Source: Flammeovirga pectinis
GTDB lineage: Bacteria; Bacteroidota; Bacteroidia; Cytophagales; Flammeovirgaceae
Assembly: GCF_003970675.1 (NCBI RefSeq)
Contig: NZ_CP034562.1
Span: 4,190,001 to 4,254,000, forward strand
Direction of reading: 5' to 3'
DNA: 64,000 nt
Shown piece after piece: positions 60,641 to 64,000 of this stretch (positions are counted from its first letter, which is position 1; the number at the start of each line of letters is the position of its first letter). The notes beneath the pieces are model-generated. The model was not told where the DNA came from. It did not search any database and was given only the letters and a program-made list of their open reading frames with translations. Both the position numbers and the translations under genes were made by a program.

Positions 60641-62962
60641 TTATTTACTTTTAGCAGATGATTTTATCTCTAAAACTCCTCCTTCAATAATTTCGCTCCA
60701 TGGAAGAAAGACATTTGGTAATTTTTCTCCATTCCATTTGGCAGATTTTATATAATGATGTGCTGTAGGATTACCCTTCGTAAGTATTTTCAACTCTTTT
60801 CCAGCATAAAATTTTTGATCTAAACGGATAGTAATTTCTTCGAATTGTGGTAACGCCATTTGTAAAGTTGGCGTTGCCCCTGCACCACCTTCTACATCAA
60901 AAAGACCAATACCAGCCAATACATACCAAGCCCCTAATTGTCCTTGATCTTCATCTTGTCCATAGCCATAACCGTGTGTTTGGTCTGTTCCATAAAACAC
61001 GTTACAAATTTCTCTTACCCAATATTGTGTTTTTTCTGGCTGATTAGCATAATTATACAACCATGCAATATGTAAAGAAGGTTGATTACCATGATTATAC
61101 ACGTTTTCTAACCCTGCAAAAGCATCTACAGTTTCTCCACCTCCAAACTTTGTAATAGCTGCAGTCTCGAACACACTATCAAGGCGTTTATTAAATTCCT
61201 CTTCTCCAATTTTTTTGATTAAACCTTTGGCATCATGAGGTACATAAAAAGTGTATTGCCAAGCGTTACCTTCTTGAAAACCAGTCCATACTTTCTTTGG
61301 ATCAAATTCTTCTACAAACTCCCCATTTGGTAATTTAGGACGAATAAAACCAGTAGAAGAATCAAATAATTTCTCCCATCCTTTTGCTCTTTCCATAAAC
61401 ATTTCATAGTCTTCATTTTTACCTAAAGCCTTTGCCATTTGAGCTGCAGCATAGGCAGAAAAACTATATTCTAAGGTATGCGATGCAGAAAATTGAGAGC
61501 CATCAGCATTAGAAGCAGAATAATACTCTTCGTTAGAAGTTAAAGGTACATAGCCTTTTTCTACCCAAACTTTTGTATCTGCTTTTCCAGCTCCTAAAGG
61601 ACGATTCATCCAACCCATCTCATTTTTATAGACTGCTTTATAAGCCGTCTCGACATCAAAATCTCGGATTCCTCTATTGTAGGCACTTGCAATTACAAGT
61701 CCCATATAATTTGTACCTACACCAGAAACATACTTATTTGTAGCCACTCCATCTGCAAGCCAACCACCATCTTTATAAATATCCAATTGACACTGAATAA
61801 ACTGATTATAATAGTCTGGGTACACCAATGCCCAAAGTTGTGTTAAGTTCCAAAATGCTCCCCAAACCGCATCGGTATTGTAATGGTTGTAAGTTGGTTT
61901 CCCTTCTTTATCTAAAGGAATTTGTCCTATCCCACCATTAATAGAAGGGTAATTTCCATTCACATCACTTTCAACTCCTCTGCCTAAAATAGCATGGTAC
62001 AACGCAGTGTAAAACTTTGTGAGATGTTCTTCCGATCCACCTTTTACGGCTATTCTACCTAACTTTTCACTCCACTCATTTTGTGCCTTTTCTTTGGCCT
62101 GATCAAAGTTTAGCGTACTTGCTTCTGTACTTAAATTAAGTGCTGCATTTTCTATTGAAGTGTAAGACAATCCAATTTTTACTTCAACATCTTTTTTAGT
62201 TGATGTATTGAACTTAAGTGCCAAACCTGCCCCTTTACCAATACTAGAGCGTTCCCCTTTGTGGATAGTTTCTTTATTAAATGCATCTACACTTATGGGT
62301 AACTGATTTAACTCGGCAACAAAGTACATTTTTACATAACTTCCCGGTTGGTAATACTTGGCATAACCAGGATGCGTAATTACAAAACCTTCTACTTTAT
62401 TGTCTTTCGTTATACGTACTGATGCATCTACAACAGCACCACTTTCTCCTTGTGTATTACCTATATCAAAAAGAATATTTCCTTCCTCATTTTGATCAAA
62501 TGTGTACCGATGGAAAGCCACTCTTTCTGTAGATGTTAGTTCGGCTCTCACCTTATAATCATCCAAAAAAACACTATAATACCCAGGTTGAGCCACTTCA
62601 TTTTCTTTCTTAAAACGAGAACGGTAACCTGTATCTTCCTCATCCAATTTACCCGGCACAGTAACTAATTTCCCTGTAGTGGGCATTAAAGAAACACCTC
62701 CAACTTGGAACTCGTGGAAGTTGACAAAACCTTCTATAGATGTATGTGTGCCATCGTAACCAACGGCTTCCCAACCCCATTTATTTCCGTATTGTCCATT
62801 GGTAGATGGAGCTGGTTTTGCCATCCCAAATGGATGAGCAGCAGGGGTGTAAAAAAACCATCTAGAATGTACCGAACCAATATTGGGATCTACATAATCT
62901 AATGGCATTTTCTGTGCATTAACTATGCACGGTAGTAGTAGTAATAAAAGTATCAATCGCAT
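60641..62962 (-). CDS. GH92 exo-alpha-mannosidase, exported
   Basis: A 773-residue protein from the ATG at 62962, which opens a signal peptide (MRLILLLLLLPCIVNAQ); the longer reading starts at GTG. The GH92 pattern is clear: YVDPNIGS (about 21-28) and AAHPFGMAKPAPS in the N-terminal beta-sandwich, then EGNAWQYTFYVPHD with the likely acid Glu and GNQPSLHIAWLYNYA, and GYGQDEDQGQLGAWYVLAG at the predicted base, in the (alpha/alpha)6 barrel. GH92 enzymes are calcium-dependent and remove alpha-mannose from N-glycans or mannans. It follows the edge gene by 59 bases. Confidence 0.92.
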   Translation of the reverse strand: MRLILLLLLLPCIVNAQKMPLDYVDPNIGSVHSRWFFYTPAAHPFGMAKPAPSTNGQYGNKWGWEAVGYDGTHTSIEGFVNFHEFQVGGVSLMPTTGKLVTVPGKLDEEDTGYRSRFKKENEVAQPGYYSVFLDDYKVRAELTSTERVAFHRYTFDQNEEGNILFDIGNTQGESGAVVDASVRITKDNKVEGFVITHPGYAKYYQPGSYVKMYFVAELNQLPISVDAFNKETIHKGERSSIGKGAGLALKFNTSTKKDVEVKIGLSYTSIENAALNLSTEASTLNFDQAKEKAQNEWSEKLGRIAVKGGSEEHLTKFYTALYHAILGRGVESDVNGNYPSINGGIGQIPLDKEGKPTYNHYNTDAVWGAFWNLTQLWALVYPDYYNQFIQCQLDIYKDGGWLADGVATNKYVSGVGTNYMGLVIASAYNRGIRDFDVETAYKAVYKNEMGWMNRPLGAGKADTKVWVEKGYVPLTSNEEYYSASNADGSQFSASHTLEYSFSAYAAAQMAKALGKNEDYEMFMERAKGWEKLFDSSTGFIRPKLPNGEFVEEFDPKKVWTGFQEGNAWQYTFYVPHDAKGLIKKIGEEEFNKRLDSVFETAAITKFGGGETVDAFAGLENVYNHGNQPSLHIAWLYNYANQPEKTQYWVREICNVFYGTDQTHGYGYGQDEDQGQLGAWYVLAGIGLFDVEGGAGATPTLQMALPQFEEITIRLDQKFYAGKELKILTKGNPTAHHYIKSAKWNGEKLPNVFLPWSEIIEGGVLEIKSSAKSK

Positions 62963-63021
62963 GGTAATGGTATTAAAAAAGGGTAATGAAGTACTTTGCC
63001 TCACTACCCTTCTAGTTTAAA

Positions 63022-64000
63022 TTAGTTATTTACAGTTAGGTTTTCAAATGCATCAATTGCATCTAATAATACCCCTGCAGAACCTCTAAACATTCCAGAA
63101 CCTGTTGGCTTATTATCTCTTGTATACCACTCGTAAAAACCTTTATTTTTTAGAACTCTGTCAAACATTGGTTGTGCTTGTTCCCATGCTTCTTGCTCAT
63201 ACCCATTCTTTACTAATTCAGTAATCATACGTGCACCAAACCAAGTCCAATCTCCACCATTCTGATACCCATAAGGGTGCATACCTGTATTTTGAAAAGT
63301 ACCTTCAGGATACACTGGGTATAACGTTAAACCAATAGATGGAGCACCAGATTCTTTTACATTTTGCACCATTTTATCTAACTGTACTTTAATTTGTTCT
63401 TTAGATAAAAACCCTGCTTCTATAGCAATTGCAGTACCTCCGTGATAGAAAACTTCGTCCTCGTTAAAATCAGACGGAAAGGGCGAAGTAGTAATGTAAA
63501 CGTGTGGGCGGTATTTCTGACGTTCCTCATCCCATAAATATTTTGCTACATTTTTTGTAATTCCTGCTCTTACAATTTTCCACTTATTTGTATTGATATC
63601 ATCACCTCCAATTTCTATCAAATTATTTAAGGCGATAACAAACATTGCATTGTCGTAAATATCTATTGTTAGATGTGAATTTTCATCTAGGGCAACACCC
63701 CAATCATGTTCTGGTTGTACATCTCCCCAATCTGCAGTAGTTGCTCCCCAAAGTAATTGATAAGTCTTGTTAAAACGTTCGTCTAGTAAAAATTGCATGG
63801 CATCTTCAAGTCTGTGAATTACCTTTTTACCGACAACTTTTTCTTGTAAAATTGACTTATCACCCGTTGCTTTAATGTATTTATACACAGACTGTACTAA
63901 AGAAGCCTCTTGATCCGTTTCTACTGTATTTTTATGATAAGCCAAAGTTGGTTTATGCACACTTTTTTTGTAATACGTAGAATCATATCCGGGTCTAATT
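63022..64000 (-). CDS. Six-hairpin glycosidase-like protein, C-terminal part (runs off the right edge)
   Basis: The frame stays open to base 64000 (residues IRPGYDSTYYKKS before the first in-window Met), so the 5' end is missing and at least 326 residues remain. Alternating helices with conserved acidic/aromatic clusters (TTADWGDVQPEHDWG, DIYDNAMFVIALNNL, YGYQNGGDWTWFGARM, GSGMFRGSAGVLLDAIDAF) fit an (alpha/alpha)6-barrel glycosidase. I cannot name a CAZy family. It is cotranscribed with GH92, 59 bases upstream of it, so it probably acts on the same mannose-containing glycan. Confidence 0.65.
   Translation of the reverse strand, partial: IRPGYDSTYYKKSVHKPTLAYHKNTVETDQEASLVQSVYKYIKATGDKSILQEKVVGKKVIHRLEDAMQFLLDERFNKTYQLLWGATTADWGDVQPEHDWGVALDENSHLTIDIYDNAMFVIALNNLIEIGGDDINTNKWKIVRAGITKNVAKYLWDEERQKYRPHVYITTSPFPSDFNEDEVFYHGGTAIAIEAGFLSKEQIKVQLDKMVQNVKESGAPSIGLTLYPVYPEGTFQNTGMHPYGYQNGGDWTWFGARMITELVKNGYEQEAWEQAQPMFDRVLKNKGFYEWYTRDNKPTGSGMFRGSAGVLLDAIDAFENLTVNN

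Overview
The window is AT-rich DNA that looks like a marine, polysaccharide-degrading Bacteroidota, most like a Flammeovirga or another Cytophagales. This rests on two SusC/SusD pairs, three S1 sulfatases, several glycoside hydrolase families, two surface proteins with type IX secretion (T9SS) C-terminal sorting domains, and Bacteroidota-type TAnnTTTG promoter elements. The genus is an inference. I found no rRNA, tRNA, CRISPR, prophage or insertion sequence.

Region 1 (1-20212, all minus strand) is a polysaccharide utilisation locus. In transcription order it has SusC, SusD and a surface lipoprotein (20212-13177), then a GH127-family enzyme and an S1_7-like sulfatase (12679-8960), a second GH127-family enzyme (8273-6246), a GH2 beta-galactosidase, a second sulfatase and a RhaT-type sugar symporter (6056-255). 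The window opens inside an enolase-superfamily gene resembling sugar-acid cycloisomerases. GH127 twice, GH2, sulfatases and a cycloisomerase together match the toolkit for carrageenan: sulfate removal, alternating release of anhydrogalactose and galactose, and 3,6-anhydrogalactonate cycloisomerisation. Sulfated arabinan or ulvan-type glycans are the main alternative.

Region 2 (21170-29407) is mostly housekeeping. It has a four-gene operon of an M48 metalloprotease plus three tandem AIM24-family proteins, a DUF2490 outer-membrane-type protein, a YghZ-like aldo/keto reductase, a small secreted protein, and a DUF2071, methyltransferase and cupin operon.

Region 3 (29623-40915) has a large T9SS surface protein, then on the plus strand a periplasmic nitrate reductase operon: napD, napA, a tetrahaem NapB-like protein, a tetrahaem lipoprotein, a four-cluster ferredoxin subunit and an NrfD/PsrC-type membrane subunit. 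No NapC, NapG or NapH is present, so the NrfCD-like pair probably carries electrons from quinol. A lone NAD(P)-dependent reductase follows.

Region 4 (41010-64000) is a second glycan locus, aimed at N-glycans or sulfated alpha-mannan. It has a GH47 alpha-mannosidase with a cupin, a 1649-residue LRR/InlB-repeat T9SS protein (plus strand), then on the minus strand a GH130_2-type mannosyl phosphorylase, sulfatase, sodium/solute symporter, SusD, STN-containing SusC, FecR anti-sigma factor, ECF sigma factor, GH92 alpha-mannosidase and, cut by the right edge, a six-hairpin glycosidase-like protein. The STN domain, FecR and ECF sigma factor form a complete trans-envelope switch. GH92 and GH47 would trim alpha-mannose, and GH130 would phosphorolyse the remaining Man-beta-1,4-GlcNAc after uptake.
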